Below are positions 1-9,401 of a DNA stretch of 64,000 nt, one piece after another. The stretch is from the NCBI GenBank assembly GCA_002709505.1, contig PARB01000057.1, positions 1-64,000 on the forward strand, written 5' to 3'. The notes beneath the pieces are model-generated. The model was not told the origin of the DNA and did no database searches. It was given only the letters and a program-made list of their open reading frames with translations. Position numbers and translations under genes: made by a program. The stretch comes from Paracoccaceae bacterium. GTDB taxonomy: Bacteria; Pseudomonadota; Alphaproteobacteria; Rhizobiales; Stappiaceae. Numbering within the stretch: the first letter of the stretch is position 1; every line of letters begins with the position of its first letter.

Positions 1-1
1 G

Positions 2-895
2 GCGGACGCGGGCTCGCGTCCGCGCGCGCGCATCGGCCTTCGCGTCGCGCAGGCGCTGGCGCTCGTCGCAGTGCCGCTTGGAACCATCGGCCTCTATTCG
101 GTCATCGGTTCGCCGGATGTTCCCGACCAGCCGCTCCAGGCCCGTCTCCAGGAGCCGGTGCAGAACCGCTCGCTGCCGGATCTCGTTGCCAGGGTCGAGC
201 AGCGGCTGGCCGAAGAGCCGTCCGACGGGCGCGGATGGGACGTGATCGCGCCGGCCTACATGCGGCTCGGGCGTGCGGAGGATGCGGCGGCGGCTTATGC
301 CGCGGCGATCCGCATCCTTGGATCCACCGAACGCCGGGAGACCGATCGCGGCGAGGCGCTGGTGATCGCCAACAACGGCATCGTCGGCGCTGAGGCCCGC
401 GCGGCCTTCGAGCGCGCCGTGGCGCTGGACCCGGGCGCGATCAAGCCGCGCTTCTTTCTCGCCCTCGCCCTGACCCAGGAAAACCGCAAGGACGAGGCGA
501 TCGCCGCATGGCAGGCGCTTCTCGACGAGGCTGAGGGCGGGGAGGCCTGGGCCGAGGCGGTTCGCGTCGAACTGGCGAAACTCGGCGTCGAGACCGAACC
601 GGCAGTCGCCGCCGCGCCGGGGCCGAACCAGGACGACATTGCCGCCGCTGCGCAGATGACCGCCGAGGACCGCTCGGCGATGATCCGCTCGATGGTCGAC
701 CGGCTCGACACGCGCCTGTCCGAGGAGGGCGGTTCGACCGACGAATGGCTGCGTTTGATGCGCGCCGTCGCGGTGCTCGGCGATGCCGACCGCCTGCGTG
801 ACACGGCGACACGCGCTGAAGAGGCGCTGAAAGGAGATCCCGCGGCCGTGGCGCAGGTGAAATCCCTCGCCCGCGAGCTTGGCGTCGGATCATGA
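2..895 (+). CDS. ccmI: Cytochrome c biogenesis protein CcmI (CycH), 5' truncated by window edge
   Basis: The frame is open from base 2, so the true start lies outside the window; the GTG at 71 is internal. The visible part begins with a short hydrophobic stretch ending in a Leu-Tyr-Ser-Val-Ile-Gly-Ser-Pro motif, typical of the second membrane segment of CcmI. After it comes a TPR-rich periplasmic region (about residues 35-190 of the visible part) with Ala/Leu-rich helical hairpins. CcmI is the apocytochrome c chaperone that presents the CXXCH peptide to the CcmF/CcmH haem ligase in the periplasm. It ends with TGA 52 bases before ccmE, and ccmF and ccmH follow in the same direction, the standard ccmIEFH (cycHJKL) operon. 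The identity rests on context plus TPR architecture; sequence conservation in this family is low. Confidence 0.88.
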   Translation, partial: ADAGSRPRARIGLRVAQALALVAVPLGTIGLYSVIGSPDVPDQPLQARLQEPVQNRSLPDLVARVEQRLAEEPSDGRGWDVIAPAYMRLGRAEDAAAAYAAAIRILGSTERRETDRGEALVIANNGIVGAEARAAFERAVALDPGAIKPRFFLALALTQENRKDEAIAAWQALLDEAEGGEAWAEAVRVELAKLGVETEPAVAAAPGPNQDDIAAAAQMTAEDRSAMIRSMVDRLDTRLSEEGGSTDEWLRLMRAVAVLGDADRLRDTATRAEEALKGDPAAVAQVKSLARELGVGS

Positions 896-947
896 TGTTT
901 CGAACGGGGCGTGGGGGCTTCGATGATGGGATCGCACCGGGACTGAC

Positions 948-1385
948 ATGACGCGCAAACAAAGACGCCTTACGATGATCGCCGCGGCCGGCAGCGTGCT
1001 TGCCGTTGCCGTCGGCCTGATCCTGTTCGCCCTGAACGACCGGATCGTGTTCTTCCAGAGCCCGAGCGATATCGTCGCCGGCGGGCTGCCGGATGGCCAG
1101 CGGATCCGCCTCGGCGGGCTTGTCGCGGAAGGCAGCGTGCAGCGCGGCGAGAACGCGCAGGTGCGCTTCTCCGTCACCGACACCGTGGAGACCGTCGACG
1201 TTGTCTATGTCGGCTTGCTCCCCGACCTGTTTCGCGAGGGGCAGGGCGTCGTAACCGAAGGGGTGCTCACCCCGGACGGGATCTTCCGGGCCGACAATGT
1301 GCTGGCCAAGCACGACGAGAATTATATGCCCAAGGAAGTCGCCGATGCGCTCAAGGGCAAGGGCGTGTGGCAGGGCGAGCAATAG
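948..1385 (+). CDS. ccmE: Cytochrome c maturation haem chaperone CcmE (CycJ)
   Basis: A 145-residue protein with one N-terminal membrane anchor (about residues 8-29) and a periplasmic OB-fold beta-barrel. The hallmark His-X-X-X-Tyr motif is present as HDENY with His122 and Tyr126; this His binds haem covalently before transfer to apocytochrome c. The length fits the family (about 140-160 residues). It is the second gene of the ccm operon and receives haem from CcmABCD (not in this window) to hand to CcmF. The Shine-Dalgarno sequence before the ATG is weak. Confidence 0.97.
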   Translation: MTRKQRRLTMIAAAGSVLAVAVGLILFALNDRIVFFQSPSDIVAGGLPDGQRIRLGGLVAEGSVQRGENAQVRFSVTDTVETVDVVYVGLLPDLFREGQGVVTEGVLTPDGIFRADNVLAKHDENYMPKEVADALKGKGVWQGEQ

Positions 1386-1546
1386 GCGCGATGCCGGGCG
1401 CGTGAATTGACCTCGACGGGGGCCTGCGCCACCGTTGCCGTACGGCCGATGCTGCAAGGAGAGGTTGACCTTCCGCCCGCCGGAAGCCCTAGACTTGATG
1501 CCGACCGCAGGCGCGTGTGATCCGAGAGCTGGAAGGATGGACCGGA

Positions 1547-3523
1547 ATGATTGTTGAAGTCGGACATTTCGCACTGATTCTCGCGTTCGTCCTGTCCCTC
1601 GTCCAGTCGGTGGTTCCGATCTGGGGCGCGCTGCGCCACGACCAGCGGATGATGGCCGTCGCACCGCCCGTGTCGGCGATGATGTTTATCCTGGTCGGGA
1701 TTTCCTTCGTCGCGCTGATGATGGCCTATGTCACGTCGGACTTCTCGGTTCTGAACGTGGTGCAGAACTCCCATTCGGCAAAGCCCGACCTCTTCAAGAT
1801 CACCGGCGTGTGGGGCAATCACGAGGGATCGCTTCTGCTGTGGGTGCTGATCCTCGTGCTCTTCGGTGCGCTGGTCGCCGCCTTTGGCCGCAACATTCCG
1901 CCTGAACTGCGGGCGACGACGCTGGGTGTGCAGGGCTGGGTGACTGCTGCCTTCCTGCTGTTCATGCTGGTCACCTCGAACCCGTTCATTCGCGTGACGC
2001 CGCCGCCGATGGAGGGGCAGGACCTCAATCCGATCCTTCAGGATATCGGCCTGGCGATCCATCCGCCGCTGCTCTACGTCGGCTATGTCGGCTTCTCGAT
2101 CACCTTCTCCTTCGCCATTGCGGCGCTGATCCTCGGGCGCGTCGATGCGGCCTGGGCACGCTGGGTCCGTCCATGGACGCTGCTGGCATGGCTGTTCCTG
2201 ACGCTCGGCATCGCCATGGGCTCCTATTGGGCCTATTACGAGCTCGGCTGGGGCGGCTACTGGTTCTGGGATCCGGTGGAGAATGCCTCCTTCATGCCCT
2301 GGCTTGCCGGCACGGCGCTGCTGCATTCCGCCATCGTCATGGAAAAGCGCGGCGCGCTGAAGGTCTGGACGGTGCTGCTTGCGATCCTGACGTTCTCGCT
2401 GTCGCTGCTCGGCACTTTCCTGGTGCGCTCGGGTGTGCTCACCAGCGTGCATGCCTTCGCCACCGACCCGGCCCGAGGCACTTTCATCCTCGGCATCCTG
2501 GTCGTCTTCATCGGCGGATCGCTGGCGCTCTACGCCTGGCGCGCGCCGCTTCTCAAGCAGGGCGGCCTGTTCGCGCCGGTCAGCCGCGAGGGCGCGCTGG
2601 TGCTGAACAACCTGCTCTTGACGGTCGCGGCCGCGGCCGTCTTCGTCGGCACGCTCTATCCGCTGGCCCTGGAGGCGGTTACCGGCGAGAAGATCTCCGT
2701 CGGACCGCCGTTCTTCAACCTCACTTTCGGCCCGCTGATGATCCCGCTCCTGCTGGCAATGCCCTTCGGGCCGTTGCTCGCCTGGAAGCGCGGCGACATC
2801 TATGCCGTCTCCCAGCGCCTTTACGGCGCCTTCGGCTTGACCCTGCTGGCAACGCTGATGGTGGTGTGGTTTCAGGGGCCGCAGCAGATCCTGGCGGCCC
2901 TTGGCATCGGTGCCGGTGTCTGGGTGATCGCCGGAGCCGTTGCGGAAATCCTCTCGCGCGCCCGGTTCGCCGATGTTGGTATGTCGACGGGGTTCCGGCG
3001 GCTCTTCGGCCTGCCGAGCTCCGCCTGGGGCGCGGCCTTCGGGCATATCGGCATGGGCGTCGTGATGCTCGGCATCGTCGCCACGGAAGCCTTCCAGGAA
3101 GAAAAGGTCCTGACGATCCGTCCGAACGAGACCGTGACCATTGGCGATTACGAGCTTGCCTTCGGCGGCCTGGTGCGTCGCACCGGACCGAACTACATCG
3201 ACGACGTCGGCCATTTCGATATCTTCAAGGGCGGCGAGAAAGTCGCGGAAGCGGATCCGGCCAAGCGGCTCTACACCGCGCGGCGCATGCCGACGACGGA
3301 GGCCGGCATCGTCACCTTCGGCCTGTCGCAGGTCTATGTCTCCATCGGCGAGGTTCACGCCGACGGCGGTGCCGATATCCGGCTCTATCACAAGCCCTTC
3401 GTGACGCTGATCTGGCTCGGCTGCCTGGTGATGGGTTTCGGCGCCGTGTTGTCGCTGTTCGACCGCCGCCTTAGGGTTGGCGCCCCGCGCCCGGCGCGCA
3501 TGCGCGCCGTCCCGGCGGAATAG
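1547..3523 (+). CDS. ccmF: Cytochrome c haem lyase subunit CcmF (CycK)
   Basis: A polytopic inner-membrane protein of about 658 residues that joins haem to the CXXCH cysteines of apocytochromes. The WWD-type haem-handling signature ([18 protein letters not shown]) is clear, followed by many hydrophobic segments and a periplasmic domain near the C terminus (from about residue 510) before a last membrane helix. I chose the ATG at 1547, which follows a GGAAGG-like ribosome site and gives the usual [10 protein letters not shown] start; an in-frame GTG at 1517 would add ten atypical residues. The stop codon lies 11 bases before the ccmH ATG, so the two are translationally close. Confidence 0.97.
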   Translation: MIVEVGHFALILAFVLSLVQSVVPIWGALRHDQRMMAVAPPVSAMMFILVGISFVALMMAYVTSDFSVLNVVQNSHSAKPDLFKITGVWGNHEGSLLLWVLILVLFGALVAAFGRNIPPELRATTLGVQGWVTAAFLLFMLVTSNPFIRVTPPPMEGQDLNPILQDIGLAIHPPLLYVGYVGFSITFSFAIAALILGRVDAAWARWVRPWTLLAWLFLTLGIAMGSYWAYYELGWGGYWFWDPVENASFMPWLAGTALLHSAIVMEKRGALKVWTVLLAILTFSLSLLGTFLVRSGVLTSVHAFATDPARGTFILGILVVFIGGSLALYAWRAPLLKQGGLFAPVSREGALVLNNLLLTVAAAAVFVGTLYPLALEAVTGEKISVGPPFFNLTFGPLMIPLLLAMPFGPLLAWKRGDIYAVSQRLYGAFGLTLLATLMVVWFQGPQQILAALGIGAGVWVIAGAVAEILSRARFADVGMSTGFRRLFGLPSSAWGAAFGHIGMGVVMLGIVATEAFQEEKVLTIRPNETVTIGDYELAFGGLVRRTGPNYIDDVGHFDIFKGGEKVAEADPAKRLYTARRMPTTEAGIVTFGLSQVYVSIGEVHADGGADIRLYHKPFVTLIWLGCLVMGFGAVLSLFDRRLRVGAPRPARMRAVPAE

Positions 3524-3534
3524 GAGCGGTGACA

Positions 3535-4023
3535 ATGCGCAACATCGTTCTCGCGATCCTTGCCGGGCTGGCGATTGGCCTCACGGCCTTGCCGGCGGGG
3601 GCCGTTGCCCCCGACGAGATCCTCGACGATCCGGTGCTGGAACAGCGCGCCCGCGATCTGTCTGCGAACCTGCGTTGCATGGTGTGCCAGAACCAGTCGA
3701 TCGACGACAGCGATGCGCCGCTCGCCAAGGACCTGCGCGTGCTGGTGCGCGAGCGGCTTGTGGCCGGCGACACCAATGCGGAAGTGATCGACTATCTGGT
3801 CGCGCGCTACGGCGAGTTCGTCCTGCTTAAGCCCCGCTTCTCCTGGAACACGATCCTGCTGTGGGCCGTGGCGCCGCTGGGGTTGCTGTTGGGCGCCATC
3901 GTCCTGCTGGTCGCGGCGCGACGGCGCACGCGCACGCTGGCGACGACGCGGACCACATCGCTCAGCGATGAAGAACAGGCGAAACTCGACCGTATTCTCG
4001 CCGAACAGGCCGACGGGCGCTGA
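3535..4023 (+). CDS. ccmH: Cytochrome c-type biogenesis protein CcmH (CycL)
   Basis: A 162-residue exported protein with a signal peptide (residues 1-23), a compact helical thioredoxin-partner domain carrying the [10 protein letters not shown] redox motif (two Cys), and a C-terminal membrane anchor (about residues 105-125). It reduces apocytochrome cysteines for haem ligation together with CcmF and CcmI. The ATG at 3535 sits 8 bases after AGGAG, which favours it over the GTG at 3529. It is the last gene of the ccm operon and is followed by a strong terminator. Confidence 0.96.
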   Translation: MRNIVLAILAGLAIGLTALPAGAVAPDEILDDPVLEQRARDLSANLRCMVCQNQSIDDSDAPLAKDLRVLVRERLVAGDTNAEVIDYLVARYGEFVLLKPRFSWNTILLWAVAPLGLLLGAIVLLVAARRRTRTLATTRTTSLSDEEQAKLDRILAEQADGR

Positions 4024-4090
4024 GCGGGTCTTGCGCATGTCTCCGCGCGCCGGGGCGATGGCGCGCTAACCTCCCGCTCGACAATCCGAA

Positions 4091-4126
4091 GACGCCGTCC
4101 CACATGACAGGGGGCGGCGTCTTTTT
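4091..4126 (+). terminator. Rho-independent terminator of the ccm operon
   Basis: GACGCCG (4091-4097) pairs with CGGCGTC (4115-4121), extended by four inner pairs including one G-T, around an 8-base loop and followed by five T residues (4122-4126). It lies 68 bases after the ccmH stop and before the next gene. Confidence 0.85.
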
Positions 4127-4168
4127 GCCGCGCCGCTTGTGCCGCGCCAGAAAACCGGGGATGCGTGA

Positions 4169-5413
4169 ATGACTGCCAAGCCGATCCGACTGACCTTTGC
4201 CGGACATGCGGGAGCCGAGCTTGCCGCCCGGCTCGATCTGCCGGACGGCCCCGTGCGGGCCTATGCGCTGTTCGCGCATTGCTTCACCTGTTCCAAGGAT
4301 GTGGTCGCGGCGCGCCGCATCGCGCAGGCGCTGACGGCATCGGGCATCGGGGTGCTTCGCTTCGATTTCACCGGCCTTGGCGGTTCGGGGGGCGACTTCG
4401 CCTCCACCAATTTTTCCTCCAATCTCGCCGATCTTCTGGAGGCTGCGGACTTCCTTCGGTCCAATTACGAGGCGCCGAGCCTCTTGATCGGCCATTCGCT
4501 CGGCGGCGCGGCGGTGCTTGCTGTTGCTGCCGATATTCCAGAGACTGTGGCGGTCGCCACCATCGGCGCACCGGCGGATGCCGATCACGTGGTCCATAAT
4601 TTCCATGCCGACCTCGAGACGATCCGGCAGGACGGACAGGCGAACGTTACGCTTGCCGGGCGCAGCTTCACCATCGAGCGGCAGTTTCTCGACGACCTGT
4701 CGCAGCACGCGGTGCGCGACCGGGTGGCACGGCTCGGCAAGGCGCTTCTGGTGCTGCATGCCCCGCGCGACGAGATCGTCGGCATCGACAACGCGACGGC
4801 GCTCTTCGTGGCCGCCAAACATCCCAAGAGCTTCATCTCCCTCGATACCGCCGACCATCTGTTGAGCAACGCCGACGATGCTGCCTATGCGGCGGAAGTT
4901 ATCGCCGCCTGGGCAAGCCGCTATCTTGCGCCAGCCGAAAGCCAGGCCGACGACAGCGCGGCGGACGGGGTTGTGGTTACCGAGACGGGAAAAGGCAAGT
5001 TCCAGGCGCTCGTGCGCGCCGGCCAGCATCGCTTGCTTGCCGACGAACCGGAAGACGTCGGCGGCCTCGACAGCGGGCCGTCGCCTTACGACTATCTCGC
5101 GGCCGCGCTCGGTGCCTGTACCGTCATGACGCTGCGCATGTATGCCGAGCACAAGGGCATCGATCTGGAGCGGATCGGCACGACGGTCCGCCACACCAAG
5201 GTTCACGCCAAGGATTGTGCCGACTGCGCCGAGGAGGCACGGGCCCGCGGTGGCCGGATCGACCGCTTCGAACGGATCCTGCACCTTCCCGGCGAGATCG
5301 ATGCGGAGACCCGTGCTCGCCTGCTGGAGATCGCCGACAAATGTCCCGTTCACCGAACGCTTGAGGCCGGCGCGGCCATCGTCACGCGGGATGGGGATGC
5401 GGCCGGGGACTGA
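4169..5413 (+). CDS. Bifunctional alpha/beta-hydrolase and OsmC-family protein
   Basis: A 414-residue fusion. Residues 1 to about 255 form an alpha/beta-hydrolase with the nucleophile elbow GHSLGG, an acid in the APRDEIV stretch and a histidine in TADHLL. Residues about 270-408 form an OsmC/Ohr-type domain with one Cys in ALGACTVMTL and one in DKCPVHRTLE, the usual peroxidatic/resolving pair for reducing organic hydroperoxides. Fused proteins of this layout are known in Proteobacteria, but the substrate of the hydrolase half is not established; an ester or acylated peroxide whose product is then reduced would fit. It stands alone between two terminator/promoter gaps. Confidence 0.9.
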   Translation: MTAKPIRLTFAGHAGAELAARLDLPDGPVRAYALFAHCFTCSKDVVAARRIAQALTASGIGVLRFDFTGLGGSGGDFASTNFSSNLADLLEAADFLRSNYEAPSLLIGHSLGGAAVLAVAADIPETVAVATIGAPADADHVVHNFHADLETIRQDGQANVTLAGRSFTIERQFLDDLSQHAVRDRVARLGKALLVLHAPRDEIVGIDNATALFVAAKHPKSFISLDTADHLLSNADDAAYAAEVIAAWASRYLAPAESQADDSAADGVVVTETGKGKFQALVRAGQHRLLADEPEDVGGLDSGPSPYDYLAAALGACTVMTLRMYAEHKGIDLERIGTTVRHTKVHAKDCADCAEEARARGGRIDRFERILHLPGEIDAETRARLLEIADKCPVHRTLEAGAAIVTRDGDAAGD

Positions 5414-5589
5414 CACGGCCGCTTCTCGCTCCGTCGGGCGGCGGACGCCTGCCAACATTACCAAAGCTTAATCGCTTCGACAGGCGGCTGTAAGGCGACA
5501 TGGTCCATATCTTCAGGTGACACCCGGGCAGCCACTTCCCCTCAGGCCGGCCCGGCTTGATGTTCCTGACCAAGACGTGGAGACCAAAC

Positions 5590-7113
5590 ATGTCGACCAA
5601 GAAAATTCCCGCAGCCATTCGCCGTCTGCCGCGCGGTGGGCGCAAGGGCCTTGTCGTTGGTGCGCTGGCGCTCGGCCTTGCCGGCGGCCTGACTGCGCAG
5701 ACCGTTGTTCCCGGACAATTCGCCCTTGCTGACCCGGTGCGGGTCGAGGCGGCCGCGCCGCAAAGCTTCGCGCCGGTCGTCGCGGCGGTGAAGCCCGCCG
5801 TCGTCAGCGTCCGCGTCACCTCCGACCGGACCCCGCGCATGATGTCCTCGCGCGGGCAGGGCATTCCGGGCTTTGAGGATCTGCCCCGCGATCATCCGCT
5901 TCAGCGCTTCTTCCGCCAGTTCGGCGGCAAGCCCGGCGGCGATGACGCGCGTCCGCAGCGCCGTGCCTCAAGCCAGGGCTCGGGCTTCTTCATCTCCGAG
6001 GACGGCTATCTCGTCACCAATGAGCATGTCGTGGCCGGCGGCAGCGAATTCACCGTGGTCGGCGACGACGGGCGCGAGTATGAGGCGCGGCTGATCGGCA
6101 CCGACGAGCGCACCGACCTGGCGTTGCTCAAGGTCGATGCGGACACGGAGTTCACCTATGTCGAATTCGCCGATGAGGCGCCGGTGGTCGGCGAATGGGT
6201 GGTTGCCGTGGGCAATCCCTTCGGTCTCGGCGGATCGGTGACGGCCGGCATCGTCTCGGCCCGCGGCCGTGACATCGGCGCCGGTCCCTATGACGACTTC
6301 ATCCAGATCGATGCCCCGGTGAACCGCGGCAACTCCGGCGGGCCCGCCTTCAACACCAAGGGGCAGGTCATCGGCGTGAACGCGGCGATCTTCTCGCCGT
6401 CGGGCGGCAATGTCGGCATTGCCTTCGCCATTCCCGCGTCGACGGCGACCAACATCATCGCCGACTTGAAGGATGACGGAACGGTGGTGCGCGGCTGGCT
6501 CGGCGTGCAAATCCAGCCGGTATCCGCCGACATCGCCGAAAGCCTCGGTCTCGAGGAAGCCAAGGGCGCGATCGTTGCCGAGGCCCAGGCCGACAGCCCT
6601 GCGCTGCAGGCCGGGATCGAGTCCGGCGACACCATCCTGACGGTCGACGGGGAAGCGATCGACGGACCGCGTGAACTGGCCCGCAAGATCGCCGGCTATC
6701 CGCCGGAGACGGTGGTCGAGCTCGGCATCTGGCGCGACGGCCGCAAGCAGAGCGTCGATGTGACCCTCGGTCGCCTGCAGGAAAAGGCCAGCGTCACCGC
6801 GGCGGTCGAGCCGACCGGCGAGGCAACCGCCTTCGTCGACAGCCTCGGCCTGGAGCTGGCATCCGCCAGCAAGGTCGGCGCGGGCGAGCGCGGTGTGGTG
6901 ATCACCGATCTCGCGAACGACAGCGCGGCCGCGGAGAAGGGCCTGAAGCGCGGCGACGTGATCCTCGAGGTCGCCGGCAAGCAGGTCGACGCTCCGGGCG
7001 ATGTGGCCAGTGCCGTGCTCGGCGCCAGCGAGGGAGGCCGCAAGGCCGTCCTGATGCGGGTGAAGAGCGAAAACGCCACGCGCTTCGTGGCGGTCCCGGT
7101 CGCCCGCGGCTGA
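5590..7113 (+). CDS. degP: Do-family periplasmic serine protease DegP/HtrA
   Basis: A 507-residue protein with a signal sequence (about residues 15-40), a trypsin-like protease domain and two PDZ domains. The triad is visible: His in TNEHVV, Asp in RTDLALLK and Ser in NRGNSGGPAF. A loop of about 40 residues rich in Arg/Gly/Pro before the His corresponds to the LA loop. It degrades or refolds misfolded envelope proteins. The ATG at 5590 follows GTGGAG with good spacing; the TTG at 5557 or ATG at 5560 would add non-conserved residues. A terminator follows, but the response regulator, kinase and glnE lie downstream in the same direction, an order also found in rhizobia. Confidence 0.95.
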   Translation: MSTKKIPAAIRRLPRGGRKGLVVGALALGLAGGLTAQTVVPGQFALADPVRVEAAAPQSFAPVVAAVKPAVVSVRVTSDRTPRMMSSRGQGIPGFEDLPRDHPLQRFFRQFGGKPGGDDARPQRRASSQGSGFFISEDGYLVTNEHVVAGGSEFTVVGDDGREYEARLIGTDERTDLALLKVDADTEFTYVEFADEAPVVGEWVVAVGNPFGLGGSVTAGIVSARGRDIGAGPYDDFIQIDAPVNRGNSGGPAFNTKGQVIGVNAAIFSPSGGNVGIAFAIPASTATNIIADLKDDGTVVRGWLGVQIQPVSADIAESLGLEEAKGAIVAEAQADSPALQAGIESGDTILTVDGEAIDGPRELARKIAGYPPETVVELGIWRDGRKQSVDVTLGRLQEKASVTAAVEPTGEATAFVDSLGLELASASKVGAGERGVVITDLANDSAAAEKGLKRGDVILEVAGKQVDAPGDVASAVLGASEGGRKAVLMRVKSENATRFVAVPVARG

Positions 7114-7171
7114 CGCGGGCGGGTCCTCAAGGGGCGAAAGCCGGCGCCACCCGGCGCCTGAAACGCAACGA

Positions 7172-7203
7172 AGCCCCGGACCGGTGATACGGTCCGGGGC
7201 TTT
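7172..7203 (+). terminator. Terminator after degP
   Basis: AGCCCCGGACC (7172-7182) pairs perfectly with GGTCCGGGGCT (7191-7201) around an 8-base loop, and a short T run follows. It separates degP from the response-regulator operon. Confidence 0.8.
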
Positions 7204-7285
7204 GGCGTCGCGGGCGCGCGATTAGACCGCGCTCCCCGACGGTGATATGCAAGCAACCGCTGCGCAACGCGATGTGAAGAAGCCG

Positions 7286-7966
7286 ATGCGAATCCTGATT
7301 GTCGAGGACGATACCGAAGCCGCCAACTATCTCGCCAAGGCCCTGCGCGAGGCCGGCCATGTGGTCGATCACGCGGCCGACGGCGAGACCGGCTACGAAC
7401 TGGCGTCCTCCGCGCCCTATGACGTTCTGGTGGTCGACCGCATGCTGCCGCGCCGCGACGGTCTCTCGATGATTTCCGGCCTGCGCGCGGACGGCAATCA
7501 CACACCGGTCCTCGTGCTGTCGGCCCTTGGCCAGGTCGACGACCGGGTCACCGGATTGCGCGCCGGCGGTGACGATTATCTCCCGAAGCCCTATGCGTTT
7601 TCCGAGCTTCTCGCCCGCGTCGAGGCGCTTGGCCGGCGCCCGCGCCAGCAGGACATCGACACCAGCTATACCGTGGGCGACCTGACGCTCGACCGGCTCA
7701 CCCACACGGTCACCCGCTCGGGCCGCGACATCCCGCTTCAGCCGCGCGAGTTCAAGCTGCTGGAATATCTGATGCAGAACGCCGGGCAGGTGGTGACCCG
7801 CACGATGCTGCTGGAACATGTCTGGGAGTATCACTTCGATCCGCAGACCAATGTGATCGACGTCCACGTCTCGCGGCTTCGCGCGAAGATCGACAAGGAC
7901 TTCGACCGCCCGCTTCTCCATACGGTGCGCGGCGCCGGGTACACGATCCGTGACACCGCTCGCTAA
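7286..7966 (+). CDS. OmpR/PhoB-family response regulator
   Basis: A 226-residue protein. The receiver domain (1-115) has the acidic pair after MRILIVEDD, the phosphoacceptor Asp51 in VVDRMLP and Lys101 in LPKPY. A winged-helix DNA-binding domain follows (about 130-222, motifs QPREFKLLEYL and VDVHVSRLRAKI). I chose the ATG at 7286, which follows GAAGAAG and gives the normal receiver start; an ATG at 7247 would add 13 residues. It overlaps the kinase gene by 17 bases, so the two are co-translated. The signal is unknown; the place next to degP hints at envelope stress, which is inference only. Confidence 0.94.
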   Translation: MRILIVEDDTEAANYLAKALREAGHVVDHAADGETGYELASSAPYDVLVVDRMLPRRDGLSMISGLRADGNHTPVLVLSALGQVDDRVTGLRAGGDDYLPKPYAFSELLARVEALGRRPRQQDIDTSYTVGDLTLDRLTHTVTRSGRDIPLQPREFKLLEYLMQNAGQVVTRTMLLEHVWEYHFDPQTNVIDVHVSRLRAKIDKDFDRPLLHTVRGAGYTIRDTAR

Positions 7967-9401
7967 ATTGTTTCGCACCACGGCCATAAAGCTTGCGCTG
8001 ATCTATCTGGCGGCGCTCTCGCTCGCCTCCGGCGCGGTGATCGTCTATCTGTCGCAAAATACGGCGACGGTCTTGCGCGAGCAGATCGTCGAGACGGTGG
8101 ATGCGGAGATCGTCGGCCTAGCCGACCGCTACCGCATCGCCGGCATTCGCGGCCTGGTCGCCTCCGTCGAGGCGCGCTCCAGGCGGCCCGGCGCAAGCCT
8201 TTATCTCGTCACGGATTTTGCTGCCAACCAGCTCGTCGGCAACGTCGAGGGACTGGACGAGCGCGTGCTGGCCGGCGAGAGCGGCGAGCTGCAGCGGGTG
8301 AGCTACACGCCGCTCGGCGGCGGCGACAAGCGCGAGGCGCTTGTGCGGGTGTTCCAGCTTTCCGGCGGCTTTCGCCTTCTGGTCGGGCGCGATCTCCAGG
8401 AACAGCAGTATTTCCGCTCGCTGCTGGTCGAGGCGATGCGCTTCTGGCTGCTGGTGCTTGCCGGTCTCGGTCTGGTGACCTGGATCTACGTCAGCCGGCG
8501 CGTGCTCAAGCGCATCGACGCCATGGCGGCGACCGGCCGGCGGATCATGTCGGGCGATCTGTCGGAGCGGTTGCCGGTGGAGGGCACCGGCGACGAGTTC
8601 GACCGCCTGGCGATCGGCCTCAACACCATGCTGGAGCGCATCGAGGCGCTGATGCAGGGCCTCAAGGATGTCTCCGACAACATTGCGCACGACCTGAAGA
8701 CCCCGCTGACGCGCATGCGCAATCGGGTCGAGGAGGCGCTGCGCCAGCAGGATGCGGATGCGCCGGCGCGCGCGGCGCTGGAGGCGACGATCGAGGATTG
8801 CGACACGCTGATCCGCACCTTCGACGCGCTCTTGCGCATCGCGCGCGTGGAGGCGGGGTCCTCCGATGCCGTCCAGGAAACCTTTGACGCGGGCACTCTC
8901 GTCGCCGAGGTTGGCGAGCTCTATGCTCCGGTGGTTGAGGATCAGGGAGGCCGGCTCGAGCTGGACGCCGGCACGGGGATGACGCTTTGCGGAAACCGCG
9001 AGCTGCTGGTGCAGGCTTTGGTGAATCTCATTGAAAATGCGTTGAAATACGCTCAAAACCCGGATGACGCCGGTGTCAGGGTCGCGCTTGAGGGATACAG
9101 GGACGGCGACACGGTGGTGCTTGCCGTTCGCGATTTCGGAACCGGGATCCAGGATGCCGACAAGGAACGCGTGCTGCACCGCTTCGTGCGGCTGGAGGAA
9201 AGCCGCAATGCACCGGGGTCAGGGCTCGGCCTGAGCCTCGTGTCCGCGGTCGCGCGGCTGCATGGCGGGCGTCTGGTGTTGGCGGATGCACATCCGGGAT
9301 TGCGTGCCGAACTAAGGCTGCCGGCTGGCGGGGCATCCGGTAAACGGGGAAACGGGGGAGATGAGCGTGACGGGCGAGCAGGCGGACGCACAGGCGGCTG
9401 A
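7950..9401 (+). CDS. Membrane sensor histidine kinase, partner of the upstream regulator
   Basis: A 483-residue class I kinase: membrane helix about 14-34, a periplasmic sensor of some 125 residues, a second helix about 163-181, HAMP (about 182-235), a DHp domain with the phosphorylatable His247 in NIAHDLKTPLTR, and a HATPase domain with N box (NLIENALKYA), G1 (VRDFGTGI) and G2 (GSGLGLSLV). The start is a GTG inside the last codons of the regulator gene. Its 3' end overlaps the glnE start by 41 bases, an unusually deep overlap that points to one transcript. The periplasmic domain has no recognisable ligand fold. Confidence 0.94.
   Translation: MTPLAKLFRTTAIKLALIYLAALSLASGAVIVYLSQNTATVLREQIVETVDAEIVGLADRYRIAGIRGLVASVEARSRRPGASLYLVTDFAANQLVGNVEGLDERVLAGESGELQRVSYTPLGGGDKREALVRVFQLSGGFRLLVGRDLQEQQYFRSLLVEAMRFWLLVLAGLGLVTWIYVSRRVLKRIDAMAATGRRIMSGDLSERLPVEGTGDEFDRLAIGLNTMLERIEALMQGLKDVSDNIAHDLKTPLTRMRNRVEEALRQQDADAPARAALEATIEDCDTLIRTFDALLRIARVEAGSSDAVQETFDAGTLVAEVGELYAPVVEDQGGRLELDAGTGMTLCGNRELLVQALVNLIENALKYAQNPDDAGVRVALEGYRDGDTVVLAVRDFGTGIQDADKERVLHRFVRLEESRNAPGSGLGLSLVSAVARLHGGRLVLADAHPGLRAELRLPAGGASGKRGNGGDERDGRAGGRTGG

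Noticed and set aside
1322-3535. Long open frame antisense to ccmF
   Set aside because: The product is Arg/Gln/His-rich low-complexity sequence with no domain, as expected for the complementary frame of a GC-rich gene; ccmF is certain.
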